A stretch of 37,427 nt of DNA from positions 1 to 37,427 of the forward strand of contig DBUY01000058.1 in NCBI GenBank assembly GCA_002308435.1, read 5' to 3'. Positions within the stretch are counted from its first letter, which is position 1. Every line of letters starts with the position of its first letter. The position numbers were made by a program, and so were the translations under genes. The notes under the pieces are model-generated. The model saw only the letters and a list, made by a program, of their open reading frames with translations. It did not search any database and was not told where the DNA came from. The stretch is from Proteobacteria bacterium UBA1278 (GTDB taxonomy: Bacteria > Pseudomonadota > Gammaproteobacteria > Comchoanobacterales > Comchoanobacteraceae). Below, in pieces: positions 1 to 8,509 of this stretch.

Positions 1-1677
1 ACCACCATAACACTTTGCTGTCACGTTTTTTCGCATAGCACTCACCGTTTCCCGCGCCACTATTTTTCCACCAATCGCCGCCTGGATAGCGACTGGGAAC
101 ATCTGTCTTGGAATAATCTCCTTAAGCTGCTTAGCCACCTGTCGACCAACGGACTCGGCCTTGCTGCGGTGGACAATAACTGCTAATGCATCAACTCGTT
201 CGGTAGCAATAAGAATGTCTAGTTTGACCACATCAGATACCTGATAATGATGAAAACTGTAATCCAGGGAAGCATATCCGCGACTTGCTGACTTGAGTTT
301 GTCAAAAAAGTCCATCACAATCTCGCTCATCGGCAAGTCATAGACCAAACAAACTTGTTTTCCAACATAAGACATTTCGACCTGCGTACCACGCCTGTCA
401 ATACATAACTTAATCACCGATCCCAAAAACTCATCAGGCACAATCATACTCGCTCGCGCGATGGGCTCTTTAATTTCCGCAATCAATGAGCCATCGGGTA
501 ACTTTGATGGACTATCTACGGCAATTTCTTCGCCCGCCTTTTTCATCACCACTTGGAATATTACGGTCGGTGCCGTTGTGAGTAAGGATAAATCGTACTC
601 TCGCTCGAGTCGCTCACGAATTATCTCCATGTGCAGCATCCCCAGGAAGCCACAGCGAAAACCAAATCCTAATGCCTGGGATGTCTCTGGTTCAAATTGA
701 AGAGACGCATCATTAAGTGTCAGTTTCTGCAATGCATCTCGAAAAGACTCAAAATCCTCAGTCGATACAGGGTATAAACCGGCATACACCTGTGGCTTTG
801 CCGGTTGGAAACCAGACAAAGGCGCGTCACAAGAATATTTCGCACCCGTAATTGTATCACCAACTGGCGCAGCATGAATATCCTTTATCCCTGCAACCAA
901 GTACCCAACTTCTCCACAAGCCAATTGCTGCTGGGATACACGTTTTGGCGTGAAAATCCCAACATCATCAGCCTGATACACCTTGCCAGTGGATACAATT
1001 TTGATGGACATACCCTTTCGAATGGCGCCATGCTTCACGCGAATCAATGAAACCACGCCCAGATAGCTATCAAACCAAGAGTCAATAATCAAGGCCTGTA
1101 GGGGCGCTTCAGGATTACCAACCGGTGCAGGTATACGATGCACTAACTGCTCGAGCAGATCAGAAACACCAACACCCGTCTTCGCACTAATATCAATAGA
1201 ATCAGTTGCATCAACACCAATAATCTCTTCAATTTCATGGCGAACACGATCTGGCTCAGCCTGAGGTAAATCAATTTTGTTCAATACCGGCAACACAGTG
1301 AGATCCTGCTCAACAGCATGATAACACACAGCAACTGTTTGCGCCTCAACACCTTGCGCACAGTCAACGACTAACAAGGCACCCTCACATGCAGCAAGCG
1401 ACCGGGAAACCTCGTAGGCAAAATCAACATGCCCCGGTGTATCAATAAAATTCAGTTGGTATTCCTGACCATCACGTCCCGTATATTTCAAGGTCACTGA
1501 TTGCGCTTTGATCGTAATGCCGCGCTCACGCTCAATATCCATACTGTCCAATACTTGAGACTGCATTTCACGCGCCGTCAGCCCCTCACACATCTGAATT
1601 AATCGATCGGACAAAGTGCTTTTCCCGTGATCAATGTGAGCGATAATTGAAAAATTACGAATAAACTGCATAGACAT
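1..1677 (-). CDS. lepA: Elongation factor 4 (LepA), 3' end cut by window edge
   Basis: Ribosome-associated translational GTPase that back-translocates or remodels stalled ribosomes. The reading frame gives the classic G-domain start FSIIAHIDHGKSTLSDR, then switch II DTPGHVDFAYEVSRSL and the NKIDLPQAEPDR specificity loop. The LepA C-terminal part follows, ending with AMRKNVTAKCYGG at the window edge. About 557-559 residues are present of the family's roughly 600, so only the basic C-terminal tail is missing. Two in-frame ATGs are possible: position 1677 (MSMQFIRNF) or 1671 (MQFIRNF). Neither has a clear Shine-Dalgarno, and homologues fit either. A good promoter lies 55-80 bases upstream. The usual lepB neighbour is not on the upstream side; downstream lies outside the window. 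Identity is certain; only the start is ambiguous. Confidence 0.97.
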   Translation of the reverse strand, partial: MSMQFIRNFSIIAHIDHGKSTLSDRLIQMCEGLTAREMQSQVLDSMDIERERGITIKAQSVTLKYTGRDGQEYQLNFIDTPGHVDFAYEVSRSLAACEGALLVVDCAQGVEAQTVAVCYHAVEQDLTVLPVLNKIDLPQAEPDRVRHEIEEIIGVDATDSIDISAKTGVGVSDLLEQLVHRIPAPVGNPEAPLQALIIDSWFDSYLGVVSLIRVKHGAIRKGMSIKIVSTGKVYQADDVGIFTPKRVSQQQLACGEVGYLVAGIKDIHAAPVGDTITGAKYSCDAPLSGFQPAKPQVYAGLYPVSTEDFESFRDALQKLTLNDASLQFEPETSQALGFGFRCGFLGMLHMEIIRERLEREYDLSLLTTAPTVIFQVVMKKAGEEIAVDSPSKLPDGSLIAEIKEPIARASMIVPDEFLGSVIKLCIDRRGTQVEMSYVGKQVCLVYDLPMSEIVMDFFDKLKSASRGYASLDYSFHHYQVSDVVKLDILIATERVDALAVIVHRSKAESVGRQVAKQLKEIIPRQMFPVAIQAAIGGKIVARETVSAMRKNVTAKCYGG

Positions 1678-1731
1678 GACTTAAGCTATGTATCATCACA
1701 ACGACACAGCTGAGGATTGTTAACGGCTTCT

Positions 1732-1760
1732 ATCATAATGAAAAAAAGTTTTTTTTGCAA
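1732..1760 (-). promoter_or_regulatory. Sigma70-type promoter for lepA
   Basis: Read on the minus strand, a -35 box TTGCAA (1755-1760) and a -10 box TATGAT (1732-1737) are separated by exactly 17 bases. The spacer is an unusual A/T tract (A7-G-T8 on the plus strand). Transcription would start near 1725, leaving a leader of about 50 bases before lepA. This is seen in sequence; activity is inferred. Confidence 0.6.
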
Positions 1761-1869
1761 GAAAACAGCGTTTAAATACCCGTATTATTCGAACAATCAG
1801 CGCCATGCTTTCTCATCAAAAAACGAATACAGTTCGTCACACCATCTCTAGCGTTGTTTGCAAACCATC

Positions 1870-2814
1870 ATGCTATCTCGTACACTGACATCACGCCCAC
1901 TACGACATCACAGCGTGCACATCATCATTGCAGGCGGCTCAGGGTTTCTCGGCAGCCTTCTCATCAAAAAGCTCTGCTCTCACGGCGCAAAAATCACACT
2001 ACTCACACGCAACCCAAACAATGTCGATGCGCAGCCAAACGTAAAGATCGTCTACTGGGACGGCCAAACACTACAACTGCCACCCCACGAAAAACCCATT
2101 GATGCCATCATTAATTTGTGTGGATTATCCATTGCACGCTGGTGGACACCCTCGGCGAAAAACAGCATCACACAGAGTCGTGTCCAACCGAGTAAAGCGC
2201 TGGTAAAATGGTGCTTATCTACGAACAAACCCCCAAAAACCTTCGTACAAATCAGTGGAATTGATTACTACGACTTAAACACAACCGCTTGTAATGAAAA
2301 CGACAACCATGGTAATACGTTCTTAGCACGGCTATCCAAAGAGTGGGAGGAAACGACAATGCCTCTGCAACAAAGCGATACCCGCTTGGTCATCCCTAGA
2401 CTTGCGCCAGTACTTGCAAGAACACACCCACCGTTACTACCGCTACTGCTTTCGACACGATGTTGTCTCGGCAGTATCGCTGGACCAGGCTCACAATATT
2501 TCAGCTGGATACATCATGATGACTTCGTCAACATCATCCACAAAATGGTTCATACGCCAGAAATGACTGGGATCTACAATGTCTGCGCACCAAATCCGGT
2601 CCCCTACGCAACATTTATGCGGACACTGGCCTCCATCTGTCATCGACCACTGTGGTTATCCCTACCTAGCTGGTTCATGAAAAGCCTACTCGGTGAAATG
2701 GCAAGCCTAATTCTTGACAGTCGAAAAGTTTTCCCAACACGCCTCTCCAAATCGAGACATCAGTTCAAATATCCAGAGATACAACAAGCACTCACACAAA
2801 TCATACAATCTTAA
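1870..2814 (+). CDS. TIGR01777-family SDR (YfcH-like NAD(P)-dependent epimerase)
   Basis: An extended short-chain dehydrogenase/reductase of the TIGR01777 (YfcH/SULA) family; the physiological substrate is not known for the family. The Rossmann nucleotide motif AGGSGFLG sits close to the N terminus. It is followed by the family landmarks YWDG, the INLCG stretch and a central SGIDYYD that corresponds to the usual SAxGYYG. The C-terminal region contains the FSWIHHDDFV and YNVCAPNPV blocks typical of the family. The start is uncertain: ATG 1870 is used here, but TTG 1858 and GTG 1915 (VHIIIAGGSG) are in frame. The GTG would give the usual family length at the N terminus. None has a clear ribosome-binding site. 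The stop TAA shares its last A with the ATG of recO (TAATG), so the two are probably translationally coupled. Confidence 0.85.
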   Translation: MLSRTLTSRPLRHHSVHIIIAGGSGFLGSLLIKKLCSHGAKITLLTRNPNNVDAQPNVKIVYWDGQTLQLPPHEKPIDAIINLCGLSIARWWTPSAKNSITQSRVQPSKALVKWCLSTNKPPKTFVQISGIDYYDLNTTACNENDNHGNTFLARLSKEWEETTMPLQQSDTRLVIPRLAPVLARTHPPLLPLLLSTRCCLGSIAGPGSQYFSWIHHDDFVNIIHKMVHTPEMTGIYNVCAPNPVPYATFMRTLASICHRPLWLSLPSWFMKSLLGEMASLILDSRKVFPTRLSKSRHQFKYPEIQQALTQIIQS

Positions 2815-3554
2815 TGCACAAAAAACTCGACCGACAACCGTTTGTAGATGCCTATCTTATTCATAAGAAACCCTACCTTGAAAAAAAAGTCATGGCGTAC
2901 CTCTTCACAGAAACACATGGCCTTGTGGCTACCATGACTCATTGGTCGACTGCAAAAAAAAACCATCTGTCCGTATTCTCTCTTCTGGCATGCCAACTTT
3001 TGGTCAAACCTAACATTAGCCAACTAAAAAAAGTTGAGATAAAAACATTTCACCCACCACTCCAAGGCACCCATCTATTCGGCGGTCTCTATATCAATGA
3101 GTTGATCTATCGTTTCTGCGAAACCAACCAAGCACACCCCGAGCTTTATTATCTATATGCACAAACCATACAAGCACTGACCCACAAAGAACCGCTCGAT
3201 CAAACAATTCGTTTATTCGAATTCCGGCTACAAGAGCTACTTGGATATGGATTAAATTTTGAATGCTTATCCGAAACAAATTGCGATTGGTTTTATTTTG
3301 AACCTGAGCGAGGCTTACTGCCCAGCTTATCCTCACAAAAAAGACTGATACACCGCCATCAACTGGAAAAAATGTTTGAGCAACAGTTCGATGATCCTCA
3401 CACACAAGCCGCTAGCAAGAAAGTATTTGCGATTCTCGCTAAACATCTGCTTGGACAAAATCATCTATTCATTAAAAAAATACTCCCTAAGTCGACAAAA
3501 AGCAAAAGCAGTAGAAAAAATGTGCAAGATATACAAACAAACATCCCTGCCTAA
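2814..3554 (+). CDS. recO: DNA repair protein RecO
   Basis: RecO loads RecA onto SSB-coated single strands with RecR in gap repair. The 246-residue length is normal for gammaproteobacterial RecO. Recognisable blocks are an N-terminal OB-fold start AYLIHKKPYLEKKVMAYLF, the helical-domain segment FGGLYINELIYRF followed by HPELYYLYAQTI, and LFEFRLQELLGYGLNFE with YFEPERGL. As in many gamma-RecO proteins, the four-cysteine zinc site is not seen. In many gammaproteobacteria recO follows era; here it is coupled by a one-base overlap to a TIGR01777 SDR gene. The sequence is divergent overall, but the order and spacing of the conserved blocks make the call solid. Confidence 0.87.
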   Translation: MHKKLDRQPFVDAYLIHKKPYLEKKVMAYLFTETHGLVATMTHWSTAKKNHLSVFSLLACQLLVKPNISQLKKVEIKTFHPPLQGTHLFGGLYINELIYRFCETNQAHPELYYLYAQTIQALTHKEPLDQTIRLFEFRLQELLGYGLNFECLSETNCDWFYFEPERGLLPSLSSQKRLIHRHQLEKMFEQQFDDPHTQAASKKVFAILAKHLLGQNHLFIKKILPKSTKSKSSRKNVQDIQTNIPA

Positions 3555-3625
3555 CCAAATACAGTTCCTAAAAAAAGAATCGCAGATAAGCCATACATAA
3601 CCAACAACCGCAGCCAGTTGATCAC

Positions 3626-3653
3626 TTGCATTTATGAACCACATAAGTATAAT
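3626..3653 (+). promoter_or_regulatory. Promoter for the entericidin-like gene
   Basis: A perfect -10 box TATAAT at 3648-3653 is preceded, with a 16-base spacer, by TTGCAT at 3626-3631. Transcription would start near 3660, about 20 bases before the ATG at 3682 and just ahead of a strong AAGGAG. In E. coli ecnB is sigma-S dependent; nothing here proves which sigma factor is used. Confidence 0.55.
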
Positions 3654-3681
3654 TAAAACGTAATGTCACGAAGGAGACTGA

Positions 3682-3813
3682 ATGCTAACCTCACAATCAA
3701 AAATGCTATTTCTGAGCGGCTTGTTGATCCTTAGTTTATGCGCTTGCCAAAACACGCTACACGGATTTGGCAGCGACGTTGCCGCTACTGGTAATGCAAT
3801 TGCCGGCAAATAA
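3682..3813 (+). CDS. Entericidin A/B-family small lipoprotein
   Basis: A 43-residue predicted lipoprotein. A basic, hydrophobic signal (residues about 7-21) ends in the lipobox LCA-C, making Cys22 the lipidated residue. The mature part, CQNTLHGFGSDVAATGNAI, follows the entericidin pattern C-N-T-x-x-G-x-G-x-D-x-x-x-x-G-x-A-I. Entericidins are small cell-envelope lipoproteins; EcnB of E. coli is described as a bacteriolytic toxin paired with EcnA, but many lineages carry a single copy of unclear role. The ATG is preceded by AAGGAG at a 5-base spacing and by a good promoter. The gene sits alone, two bases before the hemD start, and no second (EcnA-like) copy is next to it. Confidence 0.8.
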   Translation: MLTSQSKMLFLSGLLILSLCACQNTLHGFGSDVAATGNAIAGK

Positions 3814-3815
3814 CA

Positions 3816-4613
3816 ATGGGGCAGCCGATGGCAGCGACAAGTCACAGCCACTGCACACCGCCAAACAACCAAAGTCTACACGCAGTACTAACACATACAT
3901 CCGGAACTGAGCAACTACAACAGCTTCTAACCAGCAACAACATCACCGTTTCTCACATTCCAGTGATGTCGATCAGCCCTTTATCGATCAGTACAATCAA
4001 ACAAACGGCACTACATGAAGCTGACGCGTGGATTTTTCTGAGCAGGCACAGCCTGGGCCACAATACGAAGCTGTTACAAGATGCACGCACAGACCAAACA
4101 GTCATTGCCATCGGCTCAGGCACCGCAGAGGCCCTTTTGTCACATGAGTTAGTTGTAGACTATATCCCAACGTCACATAGCTCACAGGGCATTATTGAAC
4201 ACCCTTTTTTCAATAGTGACAACACTTACAAAGTCCTAATTTTTTCCGAGCTATCAAGCCCATCACCGCTAAAAAAGGCACTCAATAAGCGCGGACACCA
4301 AGCCATACAAATCGCGACCTACCGGCAACAACCACGATGTACTTGTGAGCTCGCTAGTGCACTATCTCCAATCATTGATCAATCAACGCACATTACAGCA
4401 CACAGTCAGCGCGGACTCGAACACATCATAGCGACGATACATACTGAAAAGCTCGATGCACTGCTAGCAAAAATGCTCGTAGTGACGAATCAATCGATGC
4501 AAACATATGCATATCAAAAAGGGTTTCAATCAGTCATCTGTAGTGCAAACAATGGTGCGGCAGAAATACTCGACACAATCAAGCAACACGGCGTAGGAGC
4601 AACACATGGATAA
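3816..4613 (+). CDS. hemD: Uroporphyrinogen-III synthase
   Basis: Cyclises hydroxymethylbilane with inversion of ring D to give uroporphyrinogen III, the branch point to haem and sirohaem, in the cytoplasm. The 265-residue protein is poorly conserved, as is usual for HemD. It shows the two-lobed pattern: an early TxxxG segment, ADAWIFLSRHSL in place of the usual D-hhFTSxNAV block, and IAIGSGTAEALL, the conserved VGxxTAxAL motif. Position directly ahead of hemX and hemY supports the call. The first ATG (3816) is followed by a second in-frame Met four codons later. Its stop overlaps hemX by 8 bases. hemC, commonly immediately upstream, is absent here. Confidence 0.85.
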   Translation: MGQPMAATSHSHCTPPNNQSLHAVLTHTSGTEQLQQLLTSNNITVSHIPVMSISPLSISTIKQTALHEADAWIFLSRHSLGHNTKLLQDARTDQTVIAIGSGTAEALLSHELVVDYIPTSHSSQGIIEHPFFNSDNTYKVLIFSELSSPSPLKKALNKRGHQAIQIATYRQQPRCTCELASALSPIIDQSTHITAHSQRGLEHIIATIHTEKLDALLAKMLVVTNQSMQTYAYQKGFQSVICSANNGAAEILDTIKQHGVGATHG

Positions 4614-5634
4614 GCTACCTGAGCGTAAATCGCACAAAACAACCTCCTGGCGTATCGGCACAATCGCAGTTCGCCTACTGGGCCTCATCATGATTATTGC
4701 GATCATCGCTATACTAGTCATTAGCTATCGAAACAATTCGGCGCTCACCACTCAACTTGGCAAAACCAAGTCAGCAACAATAAAACAACCACTCGATCTG
4801 ACGAAAAAAAGAAATATCAAGCCAGTTGAAATTCAGACTGCCGATGCGCTCAATCACATTAACCAAGCGAATCTTTATACAAGAATCAGTTATTTTCAAT
4901 TGACCACACAACAAGATCCAGCAAGTGCTGTGACGTGGCTCGATCTTGCGCGCCAACAGGTACAGCTTAGCAAAAGCACTAATGCGAGCGACGCGCTTGA
5001 GTCCATTGCCGTGCTAAAAGAAAAAATCAACCAACTACCTGTGCCAAATTTAAACAACGTGCAAACACAGTTGGATACGCTTCGTAAAACGATTGACGAG
5101 CTCACCATAAAAAAAGTGCAGGCTACCGCTCAAACACACCATGCACCTGAAACATCCGAGAAAAAAAGCATCTTTAAGACATTAAGTAATTGGTGGCAAC
5201 AATTCATTGACTGGGCCAAAAGCAGCATCTCTATACAATCGCTAAACCAGGCGGAGTATCAAACCATTCAAAACTCTTTACAAAATGATCAGTTTAATCA
5301 AGTTGCTATGCAACTGATAGACCAGGCAACCTTAGCAGCGACCTATCAGGATACACGGCAATTTGGGTACGCACTTGGTAAACTTGACCTCTTAATTAAA
5401 TTCTCTGTTATCGATCCAAAAGTACAACAACCCATGCGTCAACAAATTGAAACGCTACAACAGCAGCCCGTCAGCATTAAGCCGCCCTGTTTTCGAGAAC
5501 TATTTATTTTACTCGGACAACCCATGTCAACCGAAACTGATGCGTCAATAAGTCCAGAGCGCGAAGTCACAAAGACACCACCATCGTCAAAAACTGAAAA
5601 AAATGCACATCTCATTCAAGAAATTTCAACCTAA
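4606..5634 (+). CDS. hemX: HemX-like inner-membrane protein
   Basis: A 342-residue single-pass membrane protein. After a basic N terminus there is one transmembrane helix at about residues 23-46, followed by a long mostly helical periplasmic part with coiled-coil character. This is the HemX layout. HemX is an accessory protein of the hemCDXY cluster with no established enzymatic activity; older labels as uroporphyrin-III methylase are not supported by any methyltransferase motif here. The start overlaps the end of hemD by 8 bases and is preceded by AGGAG (4595-4599) at a 6-base spacing. The C-terminal tail is rich in Ser, Thr, Glu and Lys. Confidence 0.85.
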   Translation: MDKLPERKSHKTTSWRIGTIAVRLLGLIMIIAIIAILVISYRNNSALTTQLGKTKSATIKQPLDLTKKRNIKPVEIQTADALNHINQANLYTRISYFQLTTQQDPASAVTWLDLARQQVQLSKSTNASDALESIAVLKEKINQLPVPNLNNVQTQLDTLRKTIDELTIKKVQATAQTHHAPETSEKKSIFKTLSNWWQQFIDWAKSSISIQSLNQAEYQTIQNSLQNDQFNQVAMQLIDQATLAATYQDTRQFGYALGKLDLLIKFSVIDPKVQQPMRQQIETLQQQPVSIKPPCFRELFILLGQPMSTETDASISPEREVTKTPPSSKTEKNAHLIQEIST

Positions 5635-5643
5635 GGAAACAGT

Positions 5644-6789
5644 ATGCTTCGTAAACTTTTTGTTATCGCATTTTTTGTTATTCTCATCGGATTCATAGGA
5701 AAAGCCTACCGGCTGGATGAAGGACAAGTCATCATTCTAACTCAACAAATGAAAGTCTCAGTCCATCTAATCATGGCAGCAGCAATCGTCATATTCGTCT
5801 TCATCGTATTGCACTACTTCTTGCGATTTTTTGTGTTCATCAGACAATCACCTGGTAGCTGGCGAAAATACAAACAAGATCGAATCTTAAATAAAAGACT
5901 CGCTTTTTTGGAGAGCGCACTAGTAGATACGATCAAGGATGATTCGTCACTGGCAGAGTATCACTTCAAACGTGCTGCACAGCTTGATACTGAACGGCAC
6001 CAAATTGAACAACTTGTTGCGATTCGGCATCTAATCGATACGGGACAGCTTGAGCAGGCCCAATCAGAAATCTCTGACTTTAATACTGAAGACATTCAAT
6101 TAAAGTCATGTGCTCTCTATTTACTCGCAAAAATTTACCGTTTAAATCATCAGCCCAGTAGTGCCATCTCTAGTATTAAACAAATCAAGACTTATAAACA
6201 GTCCAAACAATTATGTCAGCTATTAGCCCAATGTCTCCTGGATGATAATCAGCATCAAGAGCTACTACAGCTTGTCACACAACGTTCAGCGCTCTCATCG
6301 GCTGAAAAGCAACAATGGGGCACAAAAGCACATACGCTGGCGATAGAAGAATATATCGCTACCAATCAAATTACAGATGCTATTCGTTACTATGAACAAG
6401 TGGCCTCTCATTTTGCCAAGGAACCCAATATCGTCATTGCCTATTTGGTCTGCCTGAATTTAAAACACGATATTAAAACACTGAGTCGACAAATTGACAG
6501 ATTCCTACCACAACTACTCACCAGCCAACATACTGATCACTTGATTCCCCTCATTGATAGTCTTGACCAAAAAGATTTGCTTAGACAAATCGAGTCTATT
6601 TGCCATCGAGCGCTAGAAAAGGCTGAAGAAAAAATTACCGCGCTAACGTGTAGAGCCATTGTGCATACAAAACAGAGCTACTATGAAAAAGCAATTGATG
6701 ACTATCAATCCATATTACATCTCAACCCAGATTTTACTATCTGTGTTGCGGCAAGACTCGCTATCTCAGAACTTGAGAAAAGAAAATGA
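5644..6789 (+). CDS. hemY: HemY-like membrane TPR protein
   Basis: 381 residues, close to the usual 390-400 of gammaproteobacterial HemY. Two N-terminal membrane segments (about 4-19 and 42-66) form the HemY N-terminal domain, with the GQVIILTQQMKVSV stretch corresponding to the family's G-x-V-hhh between the helices. The rest is alpha-helical with TPR-like repeats, the clearest being YYEKAIDDYQSILHLNPDF near residues 355-373. The protein is an accessory of haem biosynthesis and is unrelated to protoporphyrinogen oxidase HemY of Gram-positives. AAGGA overlaps the hemX stop and lies 6 bases before the ATG, so it is the last gene of hemD-hemX-hemY. Confidence 0.87.
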   Translation: MLRKLFVIAFFVILIGFIGKAYRLDEGQVIILTQQMKVSVHLIMAAAIVIFVFIVLHYFLRFFVFIRQSPGSWRKYKQDRILNKRLAFLESALVDTIKDDSSLAEYHFKRAAQLDTERHQIEQLVAIRHLIDTGQLEQAQSEISDFNTEDIQLKSCALYLLAKIYRLNHQPSSAISSIKQIKTYKQSKQLCQLLAQCLLDDNQHQELLQLVTQRSALSSAEKQQWGTKAHTLAIEEYIATNQITDAIRYYEQVASHFAKEPNIVIAYLVCLNLKHDIKTLSRQIDRFLPQLLTSQHTDHLIPLIDSLDQKDLLRQIESICHRALEKAEEKITALTCRAIVHTKQSYYEKAIDDYQSILHLNPDFTICVAARLAISELEKRK

Positions 6790-6812
6790 GCAGTGGTCAG
6801 GCACCCATAAGA

Positions 6813-7211
6813 TTAGTCAGAAATTTCAACACAAGTAGAAGATAAACGATAAGTACGCCTGGTCGCATCAGCTGAAAAAACTTTTATTGGACATTCACGC
6901 GGAAGCTGCGATGAAGAATTATCAGGTTTCTTTGGCTCAATTGTAAATAAGGACGCTTGTACGCCAAGCTCTTTCTCAACCGGAACAAGCACTACACAGC
7001 TCGCTATCGTTGGATCATAACGAATAGCCACACGTCCATCCGCCGGCAAACGATAGGTCTTTTGCGGATCTAAAACCGGCAAACAGGCTTCTTCGATACT
7101 GACTGAGATATCGTCCGCTGTACGATTCTGAAAAATCAAAGTAATCTTTTCAGCTGGAGACACCGATGCAAACAGCAGGCCCGGCAAAAAAAATAGAATA
7201 TGCAGTATCAT
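6813..7211 (-). CDS. Unrecognised exported protein (132 aa)
   Basis: I do not recognise this protein. It begins with a clear Sec signal, MILHILFFLPGLLFASVSPA, probably cleaved after the ASVSPA region, followed by a small predominantly beta-type domain with four cysteines outside the signal. These are in the contexts EEACLP, IASCVVL, PRECPIK and SSTCVEI, and could form two disulphides in the periplasm. The ATG at 7211 was chosen over a longer in-frame start at 7265 because it begins the signal peptide directly and has GAGG upstream. It converges on hemY with a gap of about 23 bases. Function unknown. Confidence 0.6.
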   Translation of the reverse strand: MILHILFFLPGLLFASVSPAEKITLIFQNRTADDISVSIEEACLPVLDPQKTYRLPADGRVAIRYDPTIASCVVLVPVEKELGVQASLFTIEPKKPDNSSSQLPRECPIKVFSADATRRTYRLSSTCVEISD

Positions 7212-7363
7212 AAAAAAGTAATCCTCATAGTTAGCCAATGTAGCATGTCGCACATCAAGGTGCAAAAACGGTAATGTGCGATTAAATATAATAACATTGA
7301 ATTACAGTATACATAGAAGATCACCTCATATAAAATACCGTGATTATTTAAGGGTTACAAAAA

Positions 7364-8431
7364 ATGATAAACACAACGCCCGAACGCAACATCATCGACA
7401 CCTTTGCACAGATCAGTTGGCAAGACTTGTCGATCAAAACCATACAGTCAACCCAATGTCCAACGACATTCACAGTAAACTACCCAACGTATCACCACCG
7501 GTGTAATCTCTCTCAACAAATACAAAAACAATTAGGACTCACTCAATCGCAACCAGTCACTATCAGAACACAAATCGAACGACACAAGCCACAAGGCATG
7601 CTACAACCCCTGAAGAAAATCAAAAACATCATCGCTATTTGCGCAAATAAAGGTGGTGTCGGCAAATCAACAATCGCCACCAATATTGCAGCATCCCTTG
7701 CCCAGGGCGGACATACGGTTGGCTTACTTGATGCTGATTTGTATGGGCCTAATCAACCCGAACTACTTGGCATCAACAGTAAGGCGCTGATTGAAAATAA
7801 TCAGTACCAACCGATTCAATCGCATGGCATATCACTCATGTCCATGGGTGTACTCGTTGATGAAAAGACCCCACTCGTTTGGCGCGGCCCCATGGCCAGC
7901 AACTACTTTCAACAAATGGTTTTCAATACCAATTGGCCCGCATTGGATTATCTAATCCTCGATTGCCCGCCAGGAACTGGAGATATCTTACTGACGATGA
8001 CACAAAAAGTACCGATTGCAGGTGTTGTACTCGTTCACACTCCCCAGTGCTTGAGCATCAGTGATGCCATCAAGGGAATCCACATGCTGAGAAAAATGCA
8101 AGTACCCATACTCGGTGCCATTGAGAACATGGCAGGGTTCAGATGTGTGCACTGTGATCAGATCAACCATATCTTCCCAGAAACCATGGCAGATCAACTT
8201 CAAAAACTACAAATCGAACAAATCAATCAAATTCCATTGAGTAAAGCCTTGGTGGATAGTAGCGAAATGGGAAAGCCTCTCGTGTGTAACCTACCTAACG
8301 ATTCGACCAGCCTTTTAATACACCAAATCGCCACTCAAATCGCTGCACGTCTGGCGTGTCGTCCCATTTCCACGCGTAATATATCCACACATACAAAACA
8401 ACAGACCACCGAATCGATAACAACATCATGA
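7364..8431 (+). CDS. mrp: Iron-sulfur cluster carrier ATPase Mrp/ApbC
   Basis: P-loop scaffold/carrier that binds a labile 4Fe-4S cluster and transfers it to apoproteins in the cytoplasm. Residues 1-80 form a short MIP18/DUF59-like domain. The deviant Walker A NKGGVGKST is at 95-103 and the LLDADLYGPN segment at 121-130. DYLILDCPPGTGD at about 195-207 is the switch-like motif of the family. The cluster-ligating pair C261-x-x-C264 is in the MAGFRCVHCD context. The length of 355 residues is close to the E. coli protein (369). A weak AGGG precedes the ATG. It runs in the same direction as dcd, 78 bases upstream of it. Confidence 0.95.
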   Translation: MINTTPERNIIDTFAQISWQDLSIKTIQSTQCPTTFTVNYPTYHHRCNLSQQIQKQLGLTQSQPVTIRTQIERHKPQGMLQPLKKIKNIIAICANKGGVGKSTIATNIAASLAQGGHTVGLLDADLYGPNQPELLGINSKALIENNQYQPIQSHGISLMSMGVLVDEKTPLVWRGPMASNYFQQMVFNTNWPALDYLILDCPPGTGDILLTMTQKVPIAGVVLVHTPQCLSISDAIKGIHMLRKMQVPILGAIENMAGFRCVHCDQINHIFPETMADQLQKLQIEQINQIPLSKALVDSSEMGKPLVCNLPNDSTSLLIHQIATQIAARLACRPISTRNISTHTKQQTTESITTS

Positions 8432-8509
8432 AGAAATAAGGCTAAGGGCATATCAGTAGATTTTGATCAAAAAGCATGCTAGATTAGCCCAAGACAAACG
8501 GACGACGTT

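Noticed and set aside
1741..1756. A7-G-T8 symmetric tract as a possible bidirectional terminator
   Set aside because: There is no GC-rich stem, both flanking genes diverge from it, and it fits exactly as the spacer of the lepA promoter.
3094..3405. 103-codon minus-strand frame inside recO
   Set aside because: Antisense to a gene with clear family blocks; composition looks like a shadow.
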